Translations under genes and position numbers: made by a program
Source: Anoplopoma fimbria
Taxonomy: Eukaryota; Chordata; Actinopteri; Perciformes; Anoplopomatidae
Length of the DNA stretch: 64,000 nt
Assembly (NCBI RefSeq): GCF_027596085.1
Contig: NC_072469.1
Coordinates: 13,599,914-13,663,913 of the forward strand
Reading direction: 5' to 3'
In this document: positions 1-57,262 of the stretch, piece by piece
Layout: each line of letters begins with the position of its first letter
How positions within the stretch are numbered: position 1 is the stretch's first letter
Notes under the pieces: generated by a model
Database searches by the model: none
What the model was told of the DNA's origin: nothing
What the model saw: only the letters and a program-made list of their open reading frames with translations

Positions 1-56
1 TGAACCTCACCCTGAAAAGAAAGCATGAAACTGCCAGAACATTAATACTAAATATC

Positions 57-60
<4 letters not shown>

Positions 61-91
<31 letters not shown>
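61..91 (+). repeat. TG microsatellite
   Basis: About 31 bp of TG. Confidence 0.95.
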
Positions 92-92
<1 letters not shown>

Positions 93-383
93 GTGGGGGA
101 GAGAGTAAAAAGTGAGAGAATGTGATTTGAGAACGAGTTCACGTGAAGCTATCGACTCATTGTCCTTGTTACAAAGCAACCCAAAGTGCACAAAAAGAGG
201 ACAAACCAACAGCAGTCACTAACACACGTCGGCTCCAGCTACAGAGAAGATATGCTGTCTAATAAAATGAATAGAGTCTCCAAGCAATTACAAGCTTAAA
301 CGATGATGCATAAATTTCATTTATAGATAGATTTCACCAGGGCTTATCTCTGAGAAACACTGTAATAGGATTCAGCTGGAAGA

Positions 384-519
<136 letters not shown>

Positions 520-748
520 CAAGGGAGGAGTGGAGCTTTATTTGTGATTGAGGTGATTGGTAAAAAGGTGACCAGGATTCAGGATAATGAATCTGTGCAA
601 AAACAAGGACACCTAAAACCTTAGTGTATCTCAGCACGAGTTAACGATCGGTTCAATATTACTGTAGCTGAAGGGTAATTCTCCAGGGGGATGTTTATGG
701 TACGAGCTAAATACAGCACAATGACAATCCAATCAACCCTTTGGTACG

Positions 749-770
749 CACACACACACACACACACACA
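749..770 (+). repeat. CA microsatellite
   Basis: About 22 bp of CA. Confidence 0.9.
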
Positions 771-1612
771 GGAGGATGTTCTCACTGACCTCCTCGATTG
801 TTGACCCTGGAGTCCTTTGACCGCTGCAGTTTGACACACATTTGTGTTTTTTTATGGTTGGTTCTTACAATCAAAAGAAACTGGATGACAAAACGCTTTC
901 CAAAGTGGCAGAAGCTTAAAGATCTGTAAAGGTATGATTTGGTGGAATTTTAATGGAATTTCCTAAAGCAAGCCAGACGGGTAACATATACATTCCTTCA
1001 TGCTTTTCATAATGAGCAATCTGATTTCCATATTGGACTGCACCAATTACTTTTGGTTTCTATGTTCTGCTTTGTTGCATAATGTGGTTGATTATGTTTC
1101 ATGTTATGTAATATTATATAATGTTGTTTTTTTTTTATCTCAGCTCTGTGTTATGCTGTGCTTTGTTATATTATGATATGCTTAACGTTATGTTATGTAA
1201 CGTTATGGTGCATGTACTGTATACTGACCAATCTGTGGGATCTTAATTATTCACCCATGTGAAAGTACAATCAATAGGAAGTCCACTGATTGCTGAAATT
1301 AAAAAAAATCATTACATTTGAATTTATGGATTTAATTCTTTATTTATTTGTATTTCTTTCCCCAAATAATAGTAGAAAAAGTTGTATGATTTTAAAATTA
1401 AGATTTAATTTAAGAAATGTATGAGGAAAAACTCATGTTTTGATAGTGACTCTAGTGTGTAATTGTTGTTTGTTCTCCTCCCATGTGTCTCGCAGGCTAC
1501 ATTAGTAAATACATAGATTTTCAGAAGCGTATGAGCTTATGCTGACCAGCGTGTTAAAATGGAGCTCTGAAACAGCAATTTGTCACATGAAGTGACATAT
1601 TAACCCTCCCCT

Positions 1613-1614
<2 letters not shown>

Positions 1615-1681
<67 letters not shown>
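1615..1681 (+). repeat. CA microsatellite
   Basis: About 67 bp of AC. Confidence 0.97.
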
Positions 1682-1683
<2 letters not shown>

Positions 1684-2809
1684 ATGTCTCTGTGTACGTT
1701 CTGCTATTTAGTGGTTGAGTAAATGAACATGATATTTAAGTGACTGCTATTTCCTGAGAGCAGGCTTTTCCTTCCTCCTCTTCCTCCTCTTCCTCCTCCT
1801 CCTCCTGCTGGCTTTTCTCTAAATTTCCCCGGGGAGCTTCAGCCCCCCCCCCCCGGGTTTGGCTCGGTGTCAGAGCCCCGGCAGCCATGATACTTCATCA
1901 GGCTTTTGCACCATTATTGGCAAGAGCACTCCATATCCTCTTAGCAGTTATAGCTTTTCAATTTTCCTTTGAAATGCTGAGCCCAGCAGAACATATGGCA
2001 ATATCTCGGCTTTTAAGTCTCGGATTGGACTGGAGGCCTGTAAAAACGGCCCCGCGTCCCGAATCATGCCGCCACGGGCTACGCGCTCTTTGACCTTCTT
2101 CGGAGTCTCAGAGCGGCGCCTCGGCGCTGCCACCGCCGCCGTTTGGAGACGTTCATAATAGGAACAATTACACAACGCTGTCGGAACAGTTTGACACTGT
2201 AATGTTATGGCAGGAGCTGTCCTATAAAGCATTATTCCAGCAGCAACCCCCTTTTGTTTCCAAGTGTCTCTGGGGAGCCATTAAACATGATGGCAGTCAA
2301 ACCTCCTCTGTCACACTGTATCCCCCCAACACACACACTTACAAACACACTCTCCTGTGAGCTCAGGTAGTTATTCCGCCACGCTGCTCCTACCCCATCC
2401 AGATTGAATCCTGTCCCACTCACACGTGCTTTTCCTACTTAAGACTTTGGTACTTTCCTGAAAATGCCCCCCCCCTCCACAAAAAAACAACAACAACAAC
2501 CCTCCTTTGGAGTCAGAATGAGTCAGAGCTTCTGGGAAGAGAACTATCAAATATGTTCACCAGCTATTGTATCATATTCAGCTCCTCAACAGACTATGGA
2601 TTTTTTAGTCCACTCCATTACTAATTAATGCTTGTGGATGGTGCTGGGGGGGCCGACCCTCCTGGAAACCTAATCCGGATCAATAGGGTTGACCTTGGGC
2701 TGGGCTGCAAGCGGGCTGGACTGAAAGGAGTGTTGTGACTGATCCGTCGCTGAGGGTTATGTGCAGGTCCTCCAATTTATTATGTAGTTTAAAAACGTAG
2801 CTTGATATG

Positions 2810-3160
2810 TTTGGGACATTCACTTATTTGCTTTCTTTAGATTTAGATGAGAGGATTGATAGCACTCATACAATGTTTGTATGCAAAGGAAGAAGCTAGA
2901 GGAAAAGGAAGTAAGAAAGGATATCTAAAACCAGCTATCTGCTGGAAACAGCTAGCCTGGCTCTGTCTGAAAATGAAGAACAAATAAATATAAAATCCCT
3001 CTAAAGCTCACGTTAATGTTTAATAAAAGTCTCAATAACTAATATTTGTTCAGGTGCTGGTGGGCAGATTTTGTCACCTTCAGACAGAGCCAAGCTTGCT
3101 GTTTTCCTTGCGTCCAGTCTTTATGCTAAGCTAAGCTTCATGCTTAGCACAAAAAGTGTG
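2810..3160. mobile_element. foldback repeat, copy 1
   Basis: It contains the arm AAACAGCTAGCCTGGCTCTG and, inverted about 120 bp on, GACAGAGCCAAGCTTGCTGT followed by CAGTCTTTATGCTAAGCTAA. It belongs to the same family as copies near 5.1, 9.2, 37.2 and 61.7 kb. Confidence 0.7.
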
Positions 3161-3851
3161 AAAGCATTTTTTTAACCCTTTGTCTCCGATGACATTGGCA
3201 TTACTTTGCCATTGTTTGTGGCCTCAGACCCCAGTAGTGTATATAAAAAAAAAAATGCTTTGCTTAATTGTTTCTCTTAGCTTCGATCATATTGAAACCA
3301 AAAATATAATTATTGAAGTGCTAACCCTTGTCTTTGAGACAAACTGGGCTTGCAAAATTGGGGACAATTATATGTAAATTAGCATAAAACATTATTACAC
3401 CAAATGAGGCAATATCTCATGTTTTATATGTTGTATGAGCTTTGCATAAACAAATATAAATACATTCTAACAACAATAATATTATAACAACACTATATTA
3501 CTATTATTATTATTATTATAATAAAGTGTACTATATTATATTAATATGTCATTAATAATTTGCAAATATATATTTGTTGCAAACAAAACAAAAACAATGT
3601 TAAGTGTGTTTTTGGAACTTGTAAAGAAGGCCCAGAGTCTCCAGGACCCCAACAAGTTTAAATTATTCTAATTTTAAATAATGTTCTGAATCTATTTCCC
3701 CCTCTTTCTTTTACTTTTTCAAAGTTATGGATTTATTTTCTATTGTAATATTAAGTTGAATAATGCCGTACAAGCAACAATTTAATATTGTGCGATTAAA
3801 AACTCTCAACAACAATATCATCACAAACCCAGCCGCTTGTAATTGATGTAT

Positions 3852-3857
3852 TTTATT
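3852..3857 (-). terminator. candidate distal poly(A) signal AATAAA
   Basis: Plus-strand TTTATT reads AATAAA on the gene strand. About 20-50 nt further along the gene strand is GU-rich sequence (GGGTTTGTGATGATATTGTT), the usual downstream element. Of the AATAAA copies here I examined the downstream sequence of this one, the 4268 copy and the 6159 pair, and this has the best. Use of it is inferred. Confidence 0.4.
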
Positions 3858-4085
3858 GTGAGATGGGGAGTCATAAAAAAATGAACCAAAAAAAAGAAAA
3901 AACAAACAAAAACAACAATCACTATAAAAAAAAGATGAGGGTGGTATAAGGGGGAGGGGTATATAAAAGTGGGCATGGTCTTGACACTGACATAAAGTAA
4001 CAAATTGGCACAAATAAAAACATAAGAACAAATGTCAATATTATTTTGGCTTGGCAAAAAGGACAGTTTGTGTGGTTAAGGGTAA

Positions 4086-4092
4086 TCCTTCA
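4086..4092 (-). promoter_or_regulatory. possible miR-205 7mer-A1 site
   Basis: The gene strand reads TGAAGGA, matching miR-205 seed positions 2-7 plus A. Mammalian ZEB1 is a known miR-205 target. A single 7-mer can easily arise by chance, and this one counts only if the long 3'UTR is made. Confidence 0.3.
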
Positions 4093-4497
4093 ATAAAACA
4101 GCACACACTCATGCTATTAGACATACGATTAGTTTTCAAAAGTTCAGTAGCTTCATATTAGAGAGGGGAAAGAAAACTAACATGAGAATGGATGCACAGA
4201 GGTCACAGGTTCCAATTTTCAGGCTTGCAGGGTGCGAGTTGTTCTCTTTTCCGAGGAAAAACTTCATTTTATTTGTTCGAAAAACATACTTCAGTATGCT
4301 GGAGTCTCAATTTCCAGGCTCGTAGTTATTTGCCTTTTGTTTTCCATACTAAAATATATTATCGTATTAATACAAACTACAGTCTTGTACACTACATTGT
4401 GTAATAAATAACCATAAAGAAATATAAAAAATAAGACACATAAATATAAAAGTTCTCTATGACTAAACAGACATACCCATCTCCTTGGGGGTGGGGA

Positions 4498-4505
4498 TAA
4501 TACTG
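4498..4505 (-). promoter_or_regulatory. miR-200b/c/429 8-mer site
   Basis: The gene strand reads CAGTATTA, preceded by GG, so pairing extends past the seed to GGCAGTATTA. It is the most distal match and sets a minimum length for the 3'UTR. Confidence 0.62.
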
Positions 4506-4572
4506 CCATTGCTGAAAACATACAGTACACACAAGGAACCAGAACATAAAACAACATAAGAGACAAAAGAAA

Positions 4573-4580
4573 TAATACTG
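4573..4580 (-). promoter_or_regulatory. miR-200b/c/429 8-mer site
   Basis: The gene strand reads CAGTATTA. Distal to the foldback repeat, and paired with the site 75 nt further on. Confidence 0.6.
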
Positions 4581-5089
4581 ACAGGTAAAAACATTGTTGA
4601 ATTAAACTCCTGGGATTCATATTTGCCTACATTTTGTTACCTGAAGAGACATCTGAGCGTTTCATGGTGTGTTAAACAAGTGCACTGAATGAGCTTTGAA
4701 AAGGCAGGACACAGTTAGCAATTACAAATCATACTTCATCATCATCCATTTGAACACATGTGCATCGTGACTCTTTTAGCTGCTCGGATTAGAAACAAAA
4801 GCAACTTCTCTAAAAATCTAGGACTGATGAATACGCAGTAGACCTTACTCTACTCTCTCAGGTGGCGAGCCAAAGTCAACAGTATTCCGGCTTATTGGTT
4901 GATCTGGGACCCCGGCAATACCTGATCACGAGCTGCTAAGCTTCAACAGCAATATTCAATGGCACTTTTGATATTCATGTTTCTCTTGTTTAGTTAGATT
5001 TTTTATTTTTTTTTGCATATGGCTCGGAGTAAGGGGAGGCATAGGGAGGGTCAGACGTCTTCTTGATCATCTTTCTGCCCACTCTGAAC

Positions 5090-5600
5090 ACTTAAAGCAG
5101 TAGATCCACATTTTAGGAAAATACCCTTATTTGCTTTCTGGATGAGAATTAGATGAGAAGATCTACACTACACACTTATCTGTCTGTAAATATGCAGCTA
5201 AATCCAGGAGATGATTAGCCTCGTTGGCCATATTTACTACACACTGGGGGAAAAGAGCTGGCCTGGCCCTGTCTGGGAGTCAGAAATAGTCCAGCATGCA
5301 TTACCGCCACCTACTGGACTGGAGTGTGGAACAGTAGATGAGCGGGAAGTAACTGCTAGCTTTAGTAGCGTTAGATTTAGCTTTAGCTAGCTTTTATCCT
5401 GTTCTGGTCCTCATACAAAACTGAGATTAGCTAAGCCAAGATAATAAAAGTTAAACTACGCACAGCTAGGCTAAGCTAAATAAGCTAAACCAAGCATAGC
5501 AGCTGCTGGCTGTAGCTGTATATTCATCAGACAGATATGTGGCTTCTTTTCATCTAGCTCTCACAAAGAAAATAAATAGTTTCCCCCCCCCAAAAAATGT
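5090..5600. mobile_element. foldback repeat, copy 2, inside the zeb1 3'UTR
   Basis: Left edge TTTGCTTTCTGGATGAGAAT and right edge TTTCATCTAGCTCTCACAAA match the outer arms of the family, with degenerate GCTAAGCTAA inner parts. In the middle is CCGCCACCTACTGGACTGG, a short stretch that I know from other fish repeats, so the copy may be composite. Confidence 0.65.
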
Positions 5601-5617
5601 CAAACTTTTAACTATAA

Positions 5618-5624
5618 AACACTG
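5618..5624 (-). promoter_or_regulatory. miR-200a/141 7-mer site
   Basis: The gene strand reads CAGTGTT followed by T, a 7mer-m8 match, just outside the edge of the foldback repeat in the 3'UTR. Confidence 0.5.
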
Positions 5625-5806
5625 ATCTGTAAAAGGAACTTTGACAACAATGAGTCTTAAAGTCTAAAAGGAAGTAAATGACTAAAAAGACCCGTCCACT
5701 CTCTTTTGCTATTCTTCTTAAGGCTCACAATCCAATGGAAAGAACATCAAAAATGAAACGTAATGCTAACATCTGCTAGCGTGATGGCGTGGTATATCTA
5801 GTGCGG

Positions 5807-5814
5807 TAATACTG
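5807..5814 (-). promoter_or_regulatory. miR-200b/c/429 8-mer site
   Basis: The gene strand reads CAGTATTA, a full 8-mer match. Confidence 0.65.
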
Positions 5815-5909
5815 AAGGGTGGGCAACACAACTCAACTGCTCAATCCATAGGTAAACCAAGCCACTTGTAGTGCACAGGATTTGTCTTATTTTCCTTCCA
5901 ACTTAATAA

Positions 5910-5916
5910 AATACTG
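5910..5916 (-). promoter_or_regulatory. miR-200b/c/429 7-mer site
   Basis: The gene strand reads CAGTATT followed by T, a 7mer-m8 match to the miR-200b/c/429 seed, about 100 nt from the neighbouring sites. Confidence 0.55.
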
Positions 5917-6010
5917 ACTTTTTTTTTTTTGTTCATTGGCAATAAAAAGGTATAGAAATATCTCCCAACTGTACAGCTTTTAAAGGTTAAAATATGAGTG
6001 ATAAAATTAG

Positions 6011-6018
6011 TAACACTG
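6011..6018 (-). promoter_or_regulatory. miR-200a/141 8-mer site
   Basis: The gene strand reads CAGTGTTA, a full 8-mer match to the miR-200a/141 seed with the terminal A. It lies about 340 nt after the stop. ZEB1 repression by miR-200 through such sites is established in vertebrates. Confidence 0.65.
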
Positions 6019-6158
6019 ATAAAAAGAAATGACCCAAGGTGTTTTAGTAATAAAACATTATCTAAAACGTGTCGGCTCTAGCTTCCAAAGTCTGTATAAT
6101 GCATTTCCTTCGTTTGTTAAAATTTCTGTTTGTCTTCATCTTTTTCTTTACAAATTGA

Positions 6159-6170
6159 TTTATTTTTATT
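6159..6170 (-). terminator. candidate proximal poly(A) signals, two abutting AATAAA
   Basis: The gene strand reads AATAAAAATAAA about 190 nt after the stop codon. The downstream sequence is A-rich rather than clearly GU-rich, so strength is doubtful. Use would give a short 3'UTR without any miR-200 match. Confidence 0.3.
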
Positions 6171-6359
6171 TTGGGACAGCGAGAAACAGCTCTCCTGCGC
6201 AAAAAGTCACTAGTATTTTTTTCAGGCACACCTGGATTTCTACACAGTAGTGAACTGAAAGGAACTGTCAGAGTGACCGGACATCATCTCCTGTGTTCTT
6301 CCTCCACACGGGGAGAGGAGGAATCTGATTGTGTCTCGTGGAGGAGTCGGATTCCTCTT

Positions 6360-52816
<46,457 letters not shown>

Positions 52817-53018
52817 GATCCTTTCGCTGTGTCTAAATGCTGCCGGAGAGTCACCTCCTCTCTCACCCCCTCTCCCCCCCCCACCACCACCACCTCCCTC
52901 CTCCACCCTCCCTCCCCCTTCACCTCCCCTTCTCTCCACACCTGGTTTACGACACTCGGCTTTACGACATCACCTTCCCGCACCTCCCCGACGACCCACG
53001 CTGCCAGTACCGTTTCAT

Positions 53019-53020
<2 letters not shown>
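52817..53020 (-). promoter_or_regulatory. zeb1: zeb1 5' leader and likely core promoter
   Basis: Sequence directly upstream of the ATG. It is G-rich on the gene strand, with a canonical quadruplex pattern at 52896-52918 and more G runs at 52866-52882. It holds a CACCTG E-box at 52939-52944 and another overlapping codons of exon 1 (52797-52802). I see no clear TATA box. A TG tract begins at 53021. The transcription start site cannot be fixed from sequence, so the split between leader and promoter is unknown. Confidence 0.5.

Positions 53021-53089
<69 letters not shown>
53021..53089 (+). repeat. TG microsatellite just upstream of zeb1
   Basis: About 69 bp of GT repeats, some 205 bp above the start codon (CA on the gene strand). 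It may bound the core promoter. Confidence 0.97.
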
Positions 53090-53092
<3 letters not shown>

Positions 53093-53540
53093 TGGAAGGG
53101 AGAGGGATGGACTACCTGCCCTGTCTTTACTGATGTGTCATGTGCTAAAAACACGAGCTTTCTCTTTGCCTTTTAATAGAAGTAATTTAAAAGGTATAGG
53201 TGATATTGGTAAGTCTTTATGGTAGTTTGCGTTAATTATGACATTAAAAAAAAATACCTACTGTATCTCTATATTTTTAGTTTGTTTTGTAAAAAAAAGA
53301 TATTGTGCTGTATTTGGCAATTTATCACTTTATTTCTCTTACACACATACCAAATTGGTTGAAGATGAATTATTCCGCGACATAATCACTGCACATTATC
53401 TTATTATAAGCACCTTCAAGTATGTCATTTTGCTACCGAGCTTTGAACTACCGACCTGTTGTTTGCGTCATGCATGTGTGTGTGTGCGCGTGTGCTTGTG
53501 TGTTGCACAGTAGTTCAGAAACGCAGAAGACAGAGCAGAG

Positions 53541-53542
<2 letters not shown>

Positions 53543-53594
<52 letters not shown>

Positions 53595-53761
53595 AGGGAG
53601 AGGAAGAGCGAGGTCATGAGACTGTCATCACCGATTCGATCCTCCACCTAAAGAAAAACCCCGCTGTTCTCGTGAGCCGAGCTCACTGCGGCGGACACGG
53701 CACAAACCTCCACACACACACACACACCTCACACACACCCACACACACACACACACACACC
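53543..53761 (+). repeat. TG tract and interrupted CA tract
   Basis: TG at 53543-53591 and interrupted CA at 53710-53761, upstream of the gene. Confidence 0.93.
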
Positions 53762-54520
53762 ACTTATCACAGTAGGCTCTGTGTAAATAGACAAGAATCC
53801 AGGATCACATGTTTGAGGTGAATTCTCCTGGAAACCTATAGTGACAAGGAAAAATGACGTTTACAAAGTCAGCACAGAATCAAATGACGCTTGAGATCCC
53901 ATGACATGCATTATAGGCCTGAGGAGGGGCGGCTGCTGCCCGGCCGTGGCTGTTATTAGGCGGATGACTGTTGACTTTTCTTGTACCTGGACCTCTGGTA
54001 TGTGAGGTTTTGTCATCAGTCAGTCTATCGGAGCCGGCGAGACTGTGTCACCCGGTTTACCCTCAAGATGGGTGTCCTCTATTGACTGCTAAACGAGGCC
54101 GTGACATTTCACAATCACTGGGAACACTTTAGGGAGCAAACAGAAGTTTGACTTCTGTCTTTCTGCAGGATGTATTTGGATCACGGCTCGTATATGTCAC
54201 CGTTTAACCATAGATACTATGTCACAAGCGTATGGTATGAATATACATGGCAAGTATTTAGACTTGATGTGACAAACTCCTCTTTATAGGACAATCAGCT
54301 TATCATTCAGCGACATGTGACAGCTTGTGTACATAGGGCGGCAGATCTCCGGGGCTGAATAATTCAGCAGCAGTAGAGCCGTCCAGCTTCTCGGAGCAGG
54401 CTGCCCAGACAGAGAGTAATAGATCAAGCATAAACAACACCTCCAAACTTGCTCCAGGTGGCCTCTCCCACCAATAGACAGCCCGCCTGGGAGGGACTTG
54501 GTTCAGGGGAGGGTGCCTCA

Positions 54521-54552
<32 letters not shown>
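54521..54552 (+). repeat. CT microsatellite
   Basis: About 32 bp of CT. Confidence 0.95.
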
Positions 54553-54557
<5 letters not shown>

Positions 54558-55118
54558 CCCCTTGATGAAAAAGGCCCCAGAAACAGTCGACATCAGCAAA
54601 GATCAATGACGAGACGCTCTGCTTACCGTGCAGCCGCGGCCTGGAAAAAACGGGATGCCTGTTATCCAATGGAAAAGTCCGATTCTCTCCCATTTTCCTT
54701 GGATCCCGCCGCTATTATAGCGCGGAGTCATTTTTCAGCGCCTGTGGAAAACAAAGAATAACAATCACACGACCGCTACTTGAACGGAATAGCCTGAAGA
54801 CGTCTCCTCTGTGTATCGGGGGAGAGCTGGAGTAAAACAGGAGGGGGGGAGTATTTTCTCTGGCAAAACATGCAGTACCTTTTGCACCGGAGCAAATTCA
54901 TACCCTGCTGGTTTTGGTGTTGGATACACGCAGGTTTCCCTGTGAGGCCTCCATGATTTGGATGAATGCAGGGTCGGAGAGGTCAATTATCTAAAATCAT
55001 GAAAAACATCCACTTCACTCCAAAACTAATTAATAATAATAATAATAATTAACAAGGAGAACGTGTTTATTTTTATTTTGATGATGAAGGCCCTGCAAAC
55101 TCTCCCCAAAGAGGACAT

Positions 55119-55146
55119 ACAGGTGTTGTTCACCTGTGTGACGTCA
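55119..55146. promoter_or_regulatory. paired E-boxes with adjacent CRE
   Basis: ACAGGTG, TTGTT, CACCTGT form a perfect inverted pair at 55119-55137, and TGACGTCA follows at 55139-55146. Two CACCT cores close together is the arrangement ZEB proteins bind best. It is about 2.3 kb above the zeb1 start codon. Function is inferred. Confidence 0.4.
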
Positions 55147-56689
55147 TAAGCCGTAAAACCGAGATATTGTCTTAACTAAAGTGGGCCTTGGAATAGAATC
55201 AAAAGCCTGACTCCTGCTCTTCCTAAGGGGAGCTGAAACAGAGGCGAGGAGGGGAGGGCGGGGGAGAGAGAGAGAGAGAGTGAGAGAGGAATAAGCAGCC
55301 ATCCTCCACTACATTAAGGGATCATGCTGCTCCCTGAAAATGAGTATTGATCCTCTTAGGTCCGGGATCGTTTAGGAGATTAATGTGAGTAGCGGTTGAG
55401 CTCCGCGGTGCTCCACGCGGGACGGGGGGGGGGGGGAGCCGAGGCAAACTATCGGGTGAGTGGGGACAGAGGGGCTGGTGGTGGAGGTGGTGGTGGGGGT
55501 TCCTGCACATCCACCCAGCCACGCTAGCTCAGTGCCATCTGGGCTGTCGGCTAAGAGAATCAGCTGGGATGTCCAGGGTGGGGGGGGGTCGGAGGGTGCG
55601 GGTGAGAATAAAAAGGGGGAGATGGCCAGAGGGGCGTCAAACAGAAACAGTCTGGGAGGAGAAGTGAAAGCGTGTGTGAGGAGCGGATGGGACGAATGGA
55701 AAGGAAGCGAGCGGAGCGGAGGAAACGAGAGTGGAGGAGAGGAACAGAAAGTGCAGAGGAAGGACGACGGGGGAAAAGGTGCCCCCCCCCCTCCCCCTGC
55801 TTGCCCTGCTTCCAAATAGAGCGGAGAGACAGAGAGGCAGTGATAGAGAGAGAGAGACACAGCAAAGACTAAACTGCTTAATCTCTCCCAAGGGACGGCA
55901 GCTAAATGTGAGGTCTTCCTCCTCTAACTCCCCTTTTCCAAGGACCGGCCCCCCCCCCCCCACTATCACCTCCATGGCACTCTGCTCAGCTGCCGTTGTC
56001 CAGCTAAAAGATACACACACACACACACACACATTTAAAGTGCTCTGGTGGAGCCCACAGTGCAACTGATACTGCGGATGAAAGATCGATTTCAGCCTCG
56101 ATGTGAAGCGCCGAAAAAGAGCAGCGAGGATGATTTGGAAGGGAAACCCTGTTTTTTTTTGTTTATAAATTCCGCTGCTTATAATCTGGCTCGAGGGCAA
56201 ATAAACAGATCTTATTGGGAGCCTGAGAATTTTCTCATGTGTCTCTCTCTCCTTCTCTTGAGGTCGAGTTGGCCCCCTTGGGGGAAATGGTTGAAACAAA
56301 TGTCAGCCAAAGTTTTCGGCAGTAGTTGAATGCATGCTGTCTGAGAGTCGGAGGACCCAACAATGCAATGTTTTTAGGGCTAGATGCCGATCTCAGGTTT
56401 TTTCCTCCACTGAGTAACCCGCTTCCGTCTTCTTCTATGGATTTGTCTCGAGACAGGAAGTAGCTGACACACTTGTTGGAGGGAGCCGCACCCCAAACAT
56501 CTGAGTCAGGGGGAAAAGGTGAATGGGACGGAACTAAAACGCTAGTCAGACATCCCAAAGTATTTGAGTACTCCTGCTGTATCAAAGGGGAACTCCACAG
56601 ATTCTGTTTACTTGTCATGAGGAGTACTAATCAGCGCTCCAAAGTCTGAAAAAAAATCTACCCTGTTGATGTTATCAGGCTTGGACTTA

Positions 56690-57262
56690 GAGACTCAAAA
56701 GTTTTGAACAGAAAGCCTACATTACAAAGTGTAAGCCCGGAGGAATGTAATAAAGTCTAAATTACTTCAATTTCCAGTTATAGTACCTGAAATGAACTAT
56801 TCTACCTTTTTACTCCATGACATTTATTAAACAGCTCTAGTCACTAGTCACTTTACAGATTAAGACTTTACTTACAAAACACACAATGATACTATCAAAA
56901 TTGAATAGATTACAGTACCCAAAATTATATAATAAACTAAACTAAATTTGAGAATGACATGTGCTATGTAAATAAAGTTCCCTTGCCTTAACAAACCACA
57001 GCAGTAGCTGCTCACACATTAACACATTAGTGAGAATATTCAGGTGATATCCTGTAATGTGTGATAATATAGTCACAGAGGACACTTTTCGGCATCCAGT
57101 AGTTTTACTTTTGAAACTTTAAGTACATTTTGCTGATAGCACCTATGTACTTACACTTAAGTAACAATGAAAGAGTTTTACTTAGCTTGAAGTATTTTTT
57201 TACCTTATTGTTGCTACTTTTACTTGAGTAAAGGATCTGAAAATTGCATTTACCAGACAGAG
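56690..57262. mobile_element. degraded non-autonomous hAT-like element
   Basis: It ends in CTACTTTTACTTGAGTAAAG GATCTGAA and holds TACTTTTGAAACTTTAAGTA, CTTTACAGATTAAGACTTTA and TTACTCCATGACATTTATT. I know these pieces in this order from a very common teleost element. There is no ORF. Confidence 0.55.

Larger units (their letters stand above)
3835..6359 (-). other. zeb1: probable zeb1 3'UTR
   Basis: There is no coding potential after the stop. The stretch carries six miR-200-family seed matches in sense orientation, as in other vertebrate ZEB1 3'UTRs, so it must extend to at least 4498. The end near 3835 is inferred from an AATAAA (3852-3857) followed by GU-rich sequence. AATAAA also occurs at 6159-6164, 6165-6170, 5002-5007 and 4268-4273 (all minus strand), so shorter forms are possible. 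A foldback repeat occupies about 5090-5600. Confidence 0.5.

Noticed and set aside
1887..2093. 68-codon plus-strand ORF
   Set aside because: No domain and no splice support; the segment looks like non-coding conserved DNA.
55460..56299. Long ORFs on both strands in G/A-rich sequence
   Set aside because: Low-complexity purine-rich DNA keeps frames open; no recognisable domain.
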